The notes under the pieces: generated by a model
Told to the model about the DNA's origin: nothing
The model's input: the letters and a program-made list of their open reading frames with translations, nothing else
The model's database searches: none
Made by a program: the position numbers and the translations under genes
Shown here: piece after piece, positions 15,359-35,339 of the stretch
Position numbering within the stretch: the first letter of the stretch is position 1
Layout: the number at the start of each line of letters is the position of its first letter
Assembly: GCF_002043095.1 (NCBI RefSeq)
Contig: NZ_MVOC01000044.1
Location: 62,001 to 126,000, forward strand
Direction of reading: 5' to 3'
DNA from: Mycobacterium sp. AT1
GTDB lineage: Bacteria; Actinomycetota; Actinomycetes; Mycobacteriales; Mycobacteriaceae
DNA: 64,000 nucleotides

Positions 15359-15844
15359 CTAGGCGCCGAGGCGGCGGAACGCGCTCCGGTGGAACACGAT
15401 GGGTGCGACACCGTCGTGGATCGTGATGTCGTGCACCCGAAGCACCACGATGGTGTGATCGCCGGCCAGGACTTCCTGCTCGATGGCGCTCTCCAACCAG
15501 ACGCTGGTGCCGTGGATGAACAGTGCGCCGCGCTCGGTCGACCTGGTGTCCAGGCCGGCGAAGCGGTCACCGGTCTTCGCGGCCAGGGTCTTGGCGGCGG
15601 CGTCGTGAGCCTCGCCGAGCACGCTGATGCCGAGAAACGGCAGATCCTTCAGCTTGGGCCACGTCGTCGACGAGTTCTGCACGCAGAACGACACCAACGG
15701 CGGATCGAGGGACACCGGGACGAAGGTGCTTGCCGCCAGGCCCACCCGGACACCGTCGACTTCCGCGGCGATCGCGATGACACCCGTCGGGAAGTGGCCG
15801 AAGGCCTCGCGTAAGGAGGTCGGGCTCAGATCGGTACCGGTCAT
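15359..15844 (-). CDS. Flavin reductase-like domain protein (Rv0245-like)
   Basis: The 161-aa protein belongs to the flavin reductase/HpaC split-barrel family. It shows LREAFGHFPTGVIAIAAEVDG, then GLAASTFVPVSLDPPLVSFCVQ, both contacting FMN, and the closing histidine-rich stretch GDHTIVVLRVHDI. Such proteins reduce free FMN/FAD with NAD(P)H for a partner monooxygenase, or bind flavin themselves. I start at ATG 15844; the frame extends to 15907 but the added 21 residues are not family-like, and 161 aa fits Rv0245. No monooxygenase is adjacent, so the partner is unknown. It is the last chromosomal-backbone gene before the glycolipid locus. Confidence 0.85.
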   Translation of the reverse strand: MTGTDLSPTSLREAFGHFPTGVIAIAAEVDGVRVGLAASTFVPVSLDPPLVSFCVQNSSTTWPKLKDLPFLGISVLGEAHDAAAKTLAAKTGDRFAGLDTRSTERGALFIHGTSVWLESAIEQEVLAGDHTIVVLRVHDITIHDGVAPIVFHRSAFRRLGA

Positions 15845-15913
15845 GAGGTCTCCATCTTCACACGTATCAAGGTGTGGTCGCCAGATTCGCGCTCGCCGTG
15901 ATTGCAACTCCAG

Positions 15914-16558
15914 TCACAGGCCGGCCACGCCGACCGCCAGAAACCCACAGCCAATCGCCGTCAGTACGCTTGCCACCTCGACCCGGCGACGCGCTCGGAT
16001 CCAGCCATGCAGCGAGGCGACCCATCTCAAGGTCGCCCGTGGAGCCAGCAGATAGCCAAGCAAGGGAATCTCCACCAGCGCGAAGGCCACGACGTTGAAC
16101 GCCAACAACAAGGCGACCTGTGTCGCGGCGTCCGCGTCCGCGGTCAGGATGACGGCCAGCGCGGCAAGATAGTCGACCGACGGAAGCGCGATGCCCAGCC
16201 CGGCAACGCCTGCGACCACCAGCGACGGTCCGCGCAGCAGTCGTTCGGCTGGCCCCGTCACGCGTGTCGGCCGCAGACGTAGGCGTCCGGGGATCACGAC
16301 GATCAGCGCGAAGAACAACATCAGGAGCCCGATCAGAATCTGGACGTTCGGCAAGGTGACGTAGTTCGACTCCCGTAGTGCACGGTGAAACACGAACAGC
16401 ACGACGAGGCCCACCGTGATTCCCATGGCGAAGCCGCCACACAGGAACGCCAGCAACTGGAGCGCCGGCCGGGGCCTGTTCAGCATCAGCAATGTCATGC
16501 CGATTCGGAACGGTTCGACACTGACGGCAAGCGCCATGACCAGAACGGTGAGGAACAT
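15914..16558 (-). CDS. gap: Gap/Sap-family membrane protein (GPL/sulfolipid-addressing-protein family)
   Basis: This 214-aa protein has six hydrophobic segments and no large soluble domain. The sequence (LNRPRPALQLLAFLCGGFAMG, then LPSVDYLAALAVILTADADAATQ and VEIPLLGYL, read as blocks) is typical of the mycobacterial Gap/Sap family, LysE-like small membrane proteins that assist export of glycopeptidolipid or sulfolipid. It is the distal gene of the minus-strand glycolipid operon, 30 nt after the fadD stop, which supports a role in translocation of the same lipid. The 16558 ATG gives a start directly in the first helix, as in family members. Mechanistic role is not established. Confidence 0.82.
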   Translation of the reverse strand: MFLTVLVMALAVSVEPFRIGMTLLMLNRPRPALQLLAFLCGGFAMGITVGLVVLFVFHRALRESNYVTLPNVQILIGLLMLFFALIVVIPGRLRLRPTRVTGPAERLLRGPSLVVAGVAGLGIALPSVDYLAALAVILTADADAATQVALLLAFNVVAFALVEIPLLGYLLAPRATLRWVASLHGWIRARRRVEVASVLTAIGCGFLAVGVAGL

Positions 16559-16588
16559 CGATGACCCTGGCGCGCCCCGCGATTGGGC

Positions 16589-18328
16589 TCAGGCGTCCAA
16601 CCGGTCGAATTGCCCCTCGCCATACAGACCGACGCACGCTGCACGCTGAATCTTGCCGCTCGTCGTGGTCGGGATCGACCCGGGCGCTACCAGCACGAGA
16701 TCGCCGACGGTCACACCGTGCTCATTGGATATCGCCGCGGTGACGTCGCTCTTGACGACATCGAGCCAGCTCTCGGGCGAATCTTCACGCTTCTTGAGCT
16801 CGACGACGGCGACCAATTGCTCCACGTCGTTCACCGGGACCGATATCGCCGCGACACGACCGCCGGTGAGTTCCTGGATCGTCGCCTCGATGTCCTCGGG
16901 ATAGTGGTTTCGACCGCGAATGATCAGCAGGTCCTTGATGCGGCCGACGATGAAGAGCTTTCCCTTGGAGACGAAACCCAAGTCGCCCGTTCTCAACCAC
17001 GGTCCATCCGGTGTACCCGACGAGGGATCGACGATCGTGGCCCCGAAGCAGCGCTGCTCCTCGGGCGGCCTACCCCAGTATCCGGTCGCAACGTTGTCGC
17101 CGTGCACCCAGAGCTCGCCGACCACGTCCTGCGGCACTTCCCGCTCCGTCTCGGCGTCGACCACCCGCAACATGGGTGACTGCGGCAGTTCGTAGCTCAC
17201 CAGCGACGACCCGGTTCCGGCCGGACACCGTCGAGCGCGGCCCGCGGACAATTCGCCGACGTCGAATGCGACGGCCGACGACTCCGCCCAGGTGGCGGTC
17301 GTCACGAAGACGGTCGCTTCCGCCATGCCGTAGGAGGGACGCAGCATGTGGTCGCGAAAGTTGAAGTGCGCGAACCGATCTGCGAAGCGCTCCAGGCTCG
17401 CGGGCACGACGCGTTCAGCGCCGTTGATGATTCCGACGACTCCACCGAGGTCGAGCCCGGCGAGATCACGGTCGGTGGTCTTGCGGGCCGCCAGGTCGAA
17501 GGCAAAGTTCGGTGCCGCCGAGAACGCATGCGGGTTCTGTGCCAATGCACGCATCCATCTGGCCGGACTTTCCAGGAACGCGGTCGGGCTGGTGAGCTGG
17601 GCGTGAAAGCCACCGAGGATGGGTGCGCAGACACCAAGCACCAAACCCATGTCGTGATAGAAGGGCAACCACGACACCATGGTGAGATCGGCTCCAGACG
17701 TGACCCGTCCGCCAAAGATCTTGCGCATCAACTGCTCGTAGTTCACCTGGAGATTTTGGTGCGAGATGATCACTCCGGTGGGCAGCCGGGTCGAACCCGA
17801 GCTGTACTGCAGATACGCCGTGCTGGGGAACTCCGTCGACGAAGCGCCGGACCCTCCGTCGAGCAGGCCGTCCAGATTCATCGCGTCGACTTCGACGATC
17901 TTCGGAACGACGTCGAGGCCTGCGCGATCAAGGTACTCGGCGACGTCGTCTGCAACGGTGGACGTCGTGAGCACAACCGCGGGCGACGTGTCGTCGAAGA
18001 CGGCACTCACCCGATCATGGCTGGCGCCGCGGTGCGGCAGGGGCAGCGGCACCGCGATCAGGCCGGCCTGCATGGACCCCAGGAATGCCAGGACGTAATC
18101 GAGTCCCTGTGGTGCCAGAATCACGACCCGGTCCCCGACCGATGCGTGATTGCCGAGTTCGCGCGCCGCATTCAACGTTCGGCGGGACAACTGCGACCAC
18201 GTCACACTCTCGGCAACGCCTCCAGAGTCGTGGTCGTAGTCGGTGAAGGTGAAGGCGACCTCATCGGGGCGCATGCTAGCGCGACCGTGCAATATCGAGA
18301 GGATGCTCGACTGGGGGGCAGGCGTCAC
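16589..18328 (-). CDS. fadD23: Long-chain fatty-acyl-AMP ligase (FadD23-like FAAL)
   Basis: An ANL-superfamily ligase that activates a fatty acid as acyl-AMP and delivers it to the PKS. Seen in order: the P-loop SSGSTRLPTG at residues ~176-185, the A5-type YGMAEATVFV, the A7/A8 hinge WLRTGDLGFVSKG with GRIKDLLIIRGRNHYPEDIE, and the catalytic lysine in TTTSGKIQR near the C-terminus. The overall length of 579 aa from GTG 18328 is that of mycobacterial FAALs; the frame extends to GTG 18385 and would then overlap the next gene by 14 bp. In TPP loci the equivalent gene is fadD23 and starts phleic acid synthesis by loading the first acyl chain. The PKS has no loading domain of its own, which fits. 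Confidence 0.88.
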   Translation of the reverse strand: MTPAPQSSILSILHGRASMRPDEVAFTFTDYDHDSGGVAESVTWSQLSRRTLNAARELGNHASVGDRVVILAPQGLDYVLAFLGSMQAGLIAVPLPLPHRGASHDRVSAVFDDTSPAVVLTTSTVADDVAEYLDRAGLDVVPKIVEVDAMNLDGLLDGGSGASSTEFPSTAYLQYSSGSTRLPTGVIISHQNLQVNYEQLMRKIFGGRVTSGADLTMVSWLPFYHDMGLVLGVCAPILGGFHAQLTSPTAFLESPARWMRALAQNPHAFSAAPNFAFDLAARKTTDRDLAGLDLGGVVGIINGAERVVPASLERFADRFAHFNFRDHMLRPSYGMAEATVFVTTATWAESSAVAFDVGELSAGRARRCPAGTGSSLVSYELPQSPMLRVVDAETEREVPQDVVGELWVHGDNVATGYWGRPPEEQRCFGATIVDPSSGTPDGPWLRTGDLGFVSKGKLFIVGRIKDLLIIRGRNHYPEDIEATIQELTGGRVAAISVPVNDVEQLVAVVELKKREDSPESWLDVVKSDVTAAISNEHGVTVGDLVLVAPGSIPTTTSGKIQRAACVGLYGEGQFDRLDA

Positions 18329-18371
18329 GTCACGTCCGTCGTAGTTCGTGGAAATCTGACTGTCCGCACGG

Positions 18372-19520
18372 CTACTCGGGGCCACTGGAGAACGCGGACA
18401 TCAGGCTGTTGGCGAGCGTCGAGAGTGGATCATCGCTGCCACTGAAGGTCGCCTCGTTGGCAGGCGCGGTGACAGCCACGGGATCGAAGCCGCGCGCGGG
18501 GTCCACCTGGACCGGAGCCGTCGCCGGATCGTCGTTTCGCGAGTAGCCCGCGTTCACGCGGGGCAGCAGTATCGCGTCGAGCTGATTCAGCGTGTCCTGC
18601 GGGTAACCGAGATACTTGAAGGGCAGGACCAGCGGGAGGTGCTCCTCCGGAATCAGATACGTCGTGGTCGTCCCGCCCCTGGAGTTGACCTCCGTCCTGA
18701 CGTTCTGCGGCGGCACGTTGCTCGGTTTGGTGAACGCAATGGCAGTGTGGCCGGTGGCCAGCCCGGCGATCGAATTGGCAAGGGCGAACAGATTGTCCGG
18801 ACGATCGGGAAAGTCGGCAATGCTGTCGTAGGCAGAGACGAACTGGTCGGTGTGGTACTGACTGTCGACCGGAGCGGGCATGCGGAAGTCCAGCGCGGGC
18901 ACGACGCTGCCCACGGGGAACATCTGGGTCAGAAAGCTCTCCCCGAAGGAGCTCTTCGCAAGTGGGTCGCCGAACGTCGCAAAGCTCAACTGATTCGGCG
19001 GCGGAGCGGTCGGATCAGTGGCCAATCGATCCTTCACGGCCCCGAGGACGAAGGCCCCCTCGGACAAGCCCATCGCGACCCCGGGACCACCGTTGCGAAT
19101 GGCCGCCTCGAGGTTCGGCTCGCCGACGTCGACGGACTCGCCGATACTCGGGCCGTCCAAGCCCAAACCGGGACGGATCTGCTCTCCGATGGGGCCGATA
19201 CCGGGGAACAGTCGCTCCAGAACGTGGCCCTGAACCTGGCCCGCGGGATAGTCGACCTTCTCCCGCTTCATCCCAGGGAACCAGTCAGCGCCCGTGAGTC
19301 GGATGTACTCGTCGTAGGGAATCCCAAGGACGTGGGCGCCGCCGAGGGCGTACGCCGTCCCGTTCACCGCCGCGGCGGGGGCCGGGGTGTTGCCGGCCGG
19401 CGATCCCGGCGCAGGCGGATCGGCGGGCCGCGCGTCGTCCGCGGCGGCGGAACCTGCGCCGAAACATCCAGTGACGCCAGCAGTTATCACTACCGCAAGT
19501 CCCGCGAGGAGCTTCTTCAT
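18372..19520 (-). CDS. PE-PPE-domain acyltransferase/esterase of the glycolipid locus (Chp2-like)
   Basis: A serine alpha/beta hydrolase of the PE-PPE domain family, 382 aa from ATG 19520 (the frame is open to 19565; I prefer 19520 because a complete signal peptide starts there behind a CAGGA site). The signal MKKLLAGLAVVITAG ends in VTGC, a fitting lipobox, so it may be lipid-anchored outside. The domain has the nucleophile elbow GLSEG with Ser153 and the conserved NGTAYALGGAHVLGIPYDEY. Relatives are Chp1/Chp2 (Rv3822, Rv1184c), which finish acylation of trehalose lipids outside the membrane, and the gene called PE in TPP loci. It lies between fadD and mmpL10, so the expected job is extracellular transesterification of diacyltrehalose to the polyphleate. 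Confidence 0.85.
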   Translation of the reverse strand: MKKLLAGLAVVITAGVTGCFGAGSAAADDARPADPPAPGSPAGNTPAPAAAVNGTAYALGGAHVLGIPYDEYIRLTGADWFPGMKREKVDYPAGQVQGHVLERLFPGIGPIGEQIRPGLGLDGPSIGESVDVGEPNLEAAIRNGGPGVAMGLSEGAFVLGAVKDRLATDPTAPPPNQLSFATFGDPLAKSSFGESFLTQMFPVGSVVPALDFRMPAPVDSQYHTDQFVSAYDSIADFPDRPDNLFALANSIAGLATGHTAIAFTKPSNVPPQNVRTEVNSRGGTTTTYLIPEEHLPLVLPFKYLGYPQDTLNQLDAILLPRVNAGYSRNDDPATAPVQVDPARGFDPVAVTAPANEATFSGSDDPLSTLANSLMSAFSSGPE

Positions 19521-19577
19521 CCGTAGTCCTGACCCGTCTGCTTCGTGTCGTAGTTTCACATACATCGCAGGCCCGCG

Positions 19578-22500
19578 CTAACCGGGTTGCTCGACCGGTT
19601 CGGCCTTCGGCGTCGACGACCGCCGCGCACTCATTCGACCTGACGGCCACCAGTTCGCGCGGCCGACCAGAACCGCAATCGCGGGGACCGTGATGGTGCG
19701 AACCACGAAGGTGTCCAACAAAATTCCCACCCCGATGACGAAGCCGCCCTGCAGCACGATGCCGATGCTCGAGAACATCAGTCCGCCCATCGAAGCGGCG
19801 AAGATGAGCCCTGCCGCGGTGATCACACCGCCCGTCGAACCCAGGGTACGGATGACTCCGTAACGCAGGCTGCGCGGAGACTCGTCGCGCATTCGCGACA
19901 CCAGGAGCATGTTGTAGTCGGCTCCCACCGCCACCAGGACGACGAAGGCCAACGGCGGCACACTCCAATGCAACTGCTGCCCGAGCAGGAACTGGAATAC
20001 GAATACGCCGATGCCGATGGCCGCAAAGTACGAAAGCACCACGGTGCCAACGAGGTACAGGGGTGCGACGATCGCACGCAGCAGCACCATCAGAGTCAGC
20101 AGGACGACGATGAGCGTCGCGATGATGATGAACCGAATGTCGTGCTGGTAGTAGTCGCGGGTGTCCTTGAGCGCGGCCGGATACCCTCCCATCGAGATCG
20201 TGGCGTCGGCCAACGTGGTGTTCGGCTGGGCCCCCATGGCGACGTCTCTAATCTGGTTGACCTGATCCATCGCCGCGGAGCTGAACGGGTCGAGCTTGGT
20301 TTGCACCAGGTACCGCACCGAGTGTCCGTCCGGCGACACGTACGCCTTGGCGGCCTTTTGGAACTCCGCCAGCTTCAGCACTTCCACCGGGATGTTGAAC
20401 CCGGCCTGCGATGGATCTGAAGCGTTCTCCTTCATCGTCAACAGAAACCCTGAAGCCTCGCCAAGGCCGTCGGCTATCACCTTGACCTGTTCGACGAGTT
20501 GGTCCACCCCGCCGGCTACCTGCTGGCTGCCACCAGCCAGGCGGTCGGCGCCCTGCTTCAGCTGGGTCAGGCCCGCCTGCGCACCGCCGGGTTTGTCCAA
20601 CCCCATGGCGTTGACGGCCGAGGAGACGCCGGCGAGTGTGCTGTTCAGCTTCTTCAACGTGGCATTCAGAGACTGTTTGTCACCCATCCCCTGCAGCTGG
20701 TGCGCCAGATTGTTCAGCTGATCGAGGTTTCCATTGGTGCGCGAGGCGACGAGTCGCGCGAATACGTCGCGGGTATTGCTACAGGAGGTGTCGAGGTCGC
20801 AGATCGGGTTGCCCTGCAACGCCGTCAAGACCGGGCCGATCCAGGCGAACATATCCCTGGCAGCGGTGAAGTTGATGCCCATCTGATTACCGAGCGCGTT
20901 GATGGCGTCGACCAGCTTTGCGGCATTGTCGACGTCGCGCACCAGGGTGTCGCCGCCGTTCTTGGCTCTCAGTGAGGAGACGGAGTCGATCAGACGCTGG
21001 ATGTTTGGCGCGATCTTGTTGACCTGCGCGCGCACGTCGACGAGGCTGTCGGCCAACGTATTGGCTCCGGCTGACAGCCGGCTGAGGTCGCCCGTGCGCT
21101 GGTCGATCTGGTTGGAGCCGTCGGCCAGCCGGGAACCGACGAGGCCAGCCTGATAGGTAGCCCTGAACTCGGGCGGCACGGTTCCCAAGGGCCTGGTGAC
21201 GCCACTGACCAGACCGATGTCAGGTAATTGGGCAATACGCGAAGCCAGCTGCTCCAGGTCCGCAAGCGCCTGCGGCGTACGCAGATCACGCGGCGACTGG
21301 ATGAGGACGTATTCGGGTATCGACTGGCTGATCGGGAAGTGGCGTTCCAGCGCGGCGTAGCCGACAGAGCTTGGTGCCGACGCCGCCACGGCCTTGCGGT
21401 CGTCGTAGTTGTAGTGCGCAAAGATCGCGCAGCTGGCCAGCAGGCCCAACACCAGCAGGCTGGTCACGAGATGGGCCACCGGTCTGCGCACGATGCGGAT
21501 GCCAGACCGCCGCCAGAATCGAGCGGTCAGTTCGCGCTGCGGCTTGATCCAGCCACGCGGCCCGGCGAGCACCAGAATCGCCGGCAACAACGTGACGCCG
21601 GCCAGGTAGGCGACGCCGATCCCGATTGCCGCCGAAGTTCCGACCGTTCGGAAGACTCCCATCTTCGCGAAGCTCAACAACAGGAAGGTGAGCCCCACGG
21701 TGGTGGCTGATGCGGTGATCACCTTCCCGATGGACGCCATCGCCTGTCGGACCGCCCGTTCGGGGTCGGCCCCCAATCGCAAATAATCGTGATAGCGGCT
21801 GATGAGGAAGACCGCGTAGTCCGTCCCGGCACCAGCCATGATGGCGCTCAGGAAGATGACGGATTGGTTCGAGACGCCCGACCCCGTTAGCTCGGAAAAT
21901 CCAGCCACCAACGACTGCGCGATCAGCAGGGACGACCCGATCGTCACCAGCGGCAGCAGCATCGTGACCGCGCTGCGGTAGACCAGCAACAGGACCGCGA
22001 GCACCAGGATGGCGATCGCGAGTTCGATCGGCAGACGATCGGTTTGACCCGCGACGGTGAGGTCGGCGACGGTGGCCGCCGGCCCCGTGACGTGCACGTC
22101 CAGCGGACTGCCCGCGGTATTGAGTTTGACCAGGTCGGCCACCCGGTTGTAGGACGCGAAGCCCTGCGGAGTACCCAACTCCCCCGCCAGACCCACCGGC
22201 AACACCCAGGTCTTGTTGTCCTCACTCGTCAGGAACTGCCGCAGCTCTGGTGTGTTGACGAAATCCTGCACCATCACGACGTCTGTCACGTCGTCGCGCA
22301 GCGCGTCCACCAGCTTGCGGTAAGTCGGCTCGTCGCCCGCGCTTAGTCCGTTGTCGTTGGTCAGCGCGATCAGGAGGAGGTCGTCGTTGCCCGATTCGTG
22401 GAATGCATCGGTCATCTTGCGAGCGGTGACACTCGACGGTGCGTCCGCGGGCAGAATGGCGAGCGGATGCTTCTCGGCCATCGAACCCAGGGACGGAAGG

Positions 22501-22586
22501 GTCAGCGGCAGGGCGATCAACAGCGCGGCCCACACGCCTACGACCGCCCAGGGCCACCGGACCACCAGATCAGCTAGCCGTCGCAT
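19578..22586 (-). CDS. mmpL10: RND-family lipid transporter MmpL10
   Basis: A 1002-aa MMPL/RND transporter with the usual layout: helix 1 (LADLVVRWPWAVVGVWAALLI), a first large extracytoplasmic domain, a bundle of five helices containing GTDYAVFLISRYHDYLR, a longer second periplasmic domain (about residues 410-740), and a second bundle with VGADYNMLLVSRMRDES. The paired Asp-Tyr residues in each bundle (in TDYA and ADYN) are the proton-relay residues of mycobacterial MmpLs. In the TPP and PAT pathways MmpL10 moves the diacylated trehalose across the membrane. The gene is followed by the PE-PPE enzyme after 57 nt and preceded by papA3, so transcription with both is likely. The proton-motive force drives export. 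Confidence 0.93.
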   Translation of the reverse strand: MRRLADLVVRWPWAVVGVWAALLIALPLTLPSLGSMAEKHPLAILPADAPSSVTARKMTDAFHESGNDDLLLIALTNDNGLSAGDEPTYRKLVDALRDDVTDVVMVQDFVNTPELRQFLTSEDNKTWVLPVGLAGELGTPQGFASYNRVADLVKLNTAGSPLDVHVTGPAATVADLTVAGQTDRLPIELAIAILVLAVLLLVYRSAVTMLLPLVTIGSSLLIAQSLVAGFSELTGSGVSNQSVIFLSAIMAGAGTDYAVFLISRYHDYLRLGADPERAVRQAMASIGKVITASATTVGLTFLLLSFAKMGVFRTVGTSAAIGIGVAYLAGVTLLPAILVLAGPRGWIKPQRELTARFWRRSGIRIVRRPVAHLVTSLLVLGLLASCAIFAHYNYDDRKAVAASAPSSVGYAALERHFPISQSIPEYVLIQSPRDLRTPQALADLEQLASRIAQLPDIGLVSGVTRPLGTVPPEFRATYQAGLVGSRLADGSNQIDQRTGDLSRLSAGANTLADSLVDVRAQVNKIAPNIQRLIDSVSSLRAKNGGDTLVRDVDNAAKLVDAINALGNQMGINFTAARDMFAWIGPVLTALQGNPICDLDTSCSNTRDVFARLVASRTNGNLDQLNNLAHQLQGMGDKQSLNATLKKLNSTLAGVSSAVNAMGLDKPGGAQAGLTQLKQGADRLAGGSQQVAGGVDQLVEQVKVIADGLGEASGFLLTMKENASDPSQAGFNIPVEVLKLAEFQKAAKAYVSPDGHSVRYLVQTKLDPFSSAAMDQVNQIRDVAMGAQPNTTLADATISMGGYPAALKDTRDYYQHDIRFIIIATLIVVLLTLMVLLRAIVAPLYLVGTVVLSYFAAIGIGVFVFQFLLGQQLHWSVPPLAFVVLVAVGADYNMLLVSRMRDESPRSLRYGVIRTLGSTGGVITAAGLIFAASMGGLMFSSIGIVLQGGFVIGVGILLDTFVVRTITVPAIAVLVGRANWWPSGRMSARRSSTPKAEPVEQPG

Positions 22587-22652
22587 GACTCCCTCACCGC
22601 CGCACGATTCGCGTGTCGCGCCGAAGAACCGTTGCCATCCATGTGCTCCCTG

Positions 22653-24074
22653 TTATGCAACGCGTCCCCAGTGACCGCTGTCGGCGACGCGCACGGCCAC
22701 CGAACTCATGGCCTCCATGTAGCGGGTTGCCGACTTCTTGGCCACCGGGTTGTCGGGGTGCATGATCGCCATGACCGTGCCCTCCCCGTACCGGAATATG
22801 TAGATGGTCAGCTGGTAGGAGAACCGTCCGTCGGGGTAGATCCCGATGTTGTTCGCCAGCCCCATGGCGCCCGCCGCGAGGACGGCGTTGAGTGGTGCCG
22901 CGCCGCCGTGCAGGAAGTTCGACACGGGGAAGTTCGGCTGCGGCCACCGCAGCCAGGGTGCCAGCTCCAACACTCGGTAATACGGCACCCGCACCATGTC
23001 CAGGCTCGAGTCGAAGCACGCCTGCGCGGCCGCAGCCGCTTCGGTGAAGGACGTCGCCGCCACCGGGACGACGATCGGGATCAGTCCGGTGAACCACCCC
23101 TGCGTCATGAAGTTGTCGCCGGCGGTCCGGGAATCCCTCGGAGTGAGCCCGTAGTAGGTCAGGGCCCCGGTGAATTCATGTTCGACCAGGCCGAGACACG
23201 CGAACAGTCCGCCGACGAAGCGCGCACCCGCGGCCGAGCACGCCGCCTCGAAGCGTTCGGTCTGTGCCGCGTCCATCAGAACGTGCGACGTCATGTCGCT
23301 GGCGGTCGCCTTGCCCGGGTTGCCGAGCGGCAGCGGAAACTCCGGGAAGCCGTCCCCGTTGTTCTGCGCGAAGTCGATCCACCTGCGCACGCCGGGTGAA
23401 TCCGTGGTCAGCTCCGAGGTGTACCCCTGCTCTCGGATGCAGAAGTCGTCGAAGCTGCCTGCATCGGGGAGCACCAGGGCGTCGCCGCCCGAACTCAGCG
23501 CCGAGTACATGCCGTTGGCTTCCATCATCGTGGTGCCGATCAGCGTCGCATCGCCGTGGACGTGGTCCATGGCGGCGAAGAAGGTGAAGTTGCCGTCGTG
23601 CTGGACGATCCCGAAGGTGAAGCAGCCCCACTCCAACGGATTCGGGATGCTGACGGCGTGGGCATGGATCTCGTCGGGCGTCATGTGCCCTTGGTCGACG
23701 GGCACGAACTCGATGTCGGTGGGATCCTCGATGGCGTGGCGGACGAATTCGCCTGCATCAGTTCGTTCGAACCAGCTCCGGAAGGTGTCGTGACGTTGGA
23801 GGTACGCGTTGACGGCGTGGTCCATGGCCGCGATGTCGCATTCGCCGGCCACCTCGCAGCTGGCGATGATCTGGCGCGAGAAGTTCAGTCCCGCGGCCGC
23901 GCGGTCATGGTAGTTGCGGAGGTGTTGGCGCTGCATGTAGCTGACGGGCACGGTGCTGACGGGCGCATTGCGGGCCTTCTCCTGCGCCGCCGCCGTGGGC
24001 TGCCACGACGTCACGGTTCCCGGACTCACCGACCACTCGTGGAGAGCGCCGATGGTTATATCGCCGATGCGCAA
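22653..24074 (-). CDS. papA3: Polyketide-associated acyltransferase PapA3
   Basis: A condensation-domain acyltransferase of 473 aa. The acyl-transfer motif HxxxD is present as H171-VHG-D175 in AAMDHVHGDATL. The N-terminal LRIGDITIGALHEW and the SYMQRQHLR and DTFRSWFER stretches are typical of Pap proteins. The frame is open to 24197, but the extension is Arg/Pro-rich; a GGGAGG site 9 nt before TTG 24074 and the resulting length (PapA3 of M. tuberculosis is 472 aa) fix the start. PapA3 transfers acyl chains, here predicted to come from the PKS ACP, to trehalose and makes diacyltrehalose. It diverges from the PKS gene across a 256-bp promoter region. Confidence 0.9.
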   Translation of the reverse strand: MRIGDITIGALHEWSVSPGTVTSWQPTAAAQEKARNAPVSTVPVSYMQRQHLRNYHDRAAAGLNFSRQIIASCEVAGECDIAAMDHAVNAYLQRHDTFRSWFERTDAGEFVRHAIEDPTDIEFVPVDQGHMTPDEIHAHAVSIPNPLEWGCFTFGIVQHDGNFTFFAAMDHVHGDATLIGTTMMEANGMYSALSSGGDALVLPDAGSFDDFCIREQGYTSELTTDSPGVRRWIDFAQNNGDGFPEFPLPLGNPGKATASDMTSHVLMDAAQTERFEAACSAAGARFVGGLFACLGLVEHEFTGALTYYGLTPRDSRTAGDNFMTQGWFTGLIPIVVPVAATSFTEAAAAAQACFDSSLDMVRVPYYRVLELAPWLRWPQPNFPVSNFLHGGAAPLNAVLAAGAMGLANNIGIYPDGRFSYQLTIYIFRYGEGTVMAIMHPDNPVAKKSATRYMEAMSSVAVRVADSGHWGRVA

Positions 24075-24083
24075 GAACTTCGT

Positions 24084-24089
24084 CCTCCC
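24084..24089 (-). promoter_or_regulatory. Ribosome binding site deciding the TTG start of papA3
   Basis: On the minus strand GGGAGG (24089 to 24084) lies 9 nt before TTG at 24074-24072. No comparable site precedes any upstream start in the same frame. Confidence 0.65.
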
Positions 24090-24257
24090 AGTTTGCCCGG
24101 TTGCCGGGGCCGGCACCTCACGTCGCGGCGCCCAACATACCCTCGGTAACCGACTCCGCCGGATCGTCGGTGACGAATCCGTGACGCCGCGCCGCACGTG
24201 CCATAGTGGGCGGCGACATTGCTTCTCAGCAACTCAGCGGCGTCGAACCGCCTTAAA

Positions 24258-24298
24258 CTGACCGTTGAGTAAGTTAATCTGACCGCGGAGTAAGTTAC
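24258..24298. promoter_or_regulatory. Tandem direct repeats in the papA3-pks divergent promoter region
   Basis: CTGACCGttGAGTAAGTTA (24258-24276) and CTGACCGcgGAGTAAGTTA (24279-24297) are direct repeats identical at 17 of 19 positions and offset by 21 bp, which is two helical turns, so a protein could bind both on one face. The region lies 33 bp before the pks start and about 185 bp before the papA3 start. The half-site GAGTAAGTT recurs in the fadA2-fabG4 intergenic palindrome (43664-43672), and AGTTAC recurs at fadE5. An operator is the likely meaning; the bound protein is unknown. Confidence 0.55.
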
Positions 24299-24330
24299 CT
24301 CACCGTAGGTCACGATGGAAGGGCACTGCC

Positions 24331-35337
<11,007 letters not shown>

Positions 35338-35339
35338 GC

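Noticed and set aside
24258..24298. -35/-10 promoter elements for pks
   Set aside because: TAAGTT fits a loose -10, but no acceptable -35 stands at 16-18 nt before either copy, and the exact 21-bp repetition is better explained by protein binding sites.
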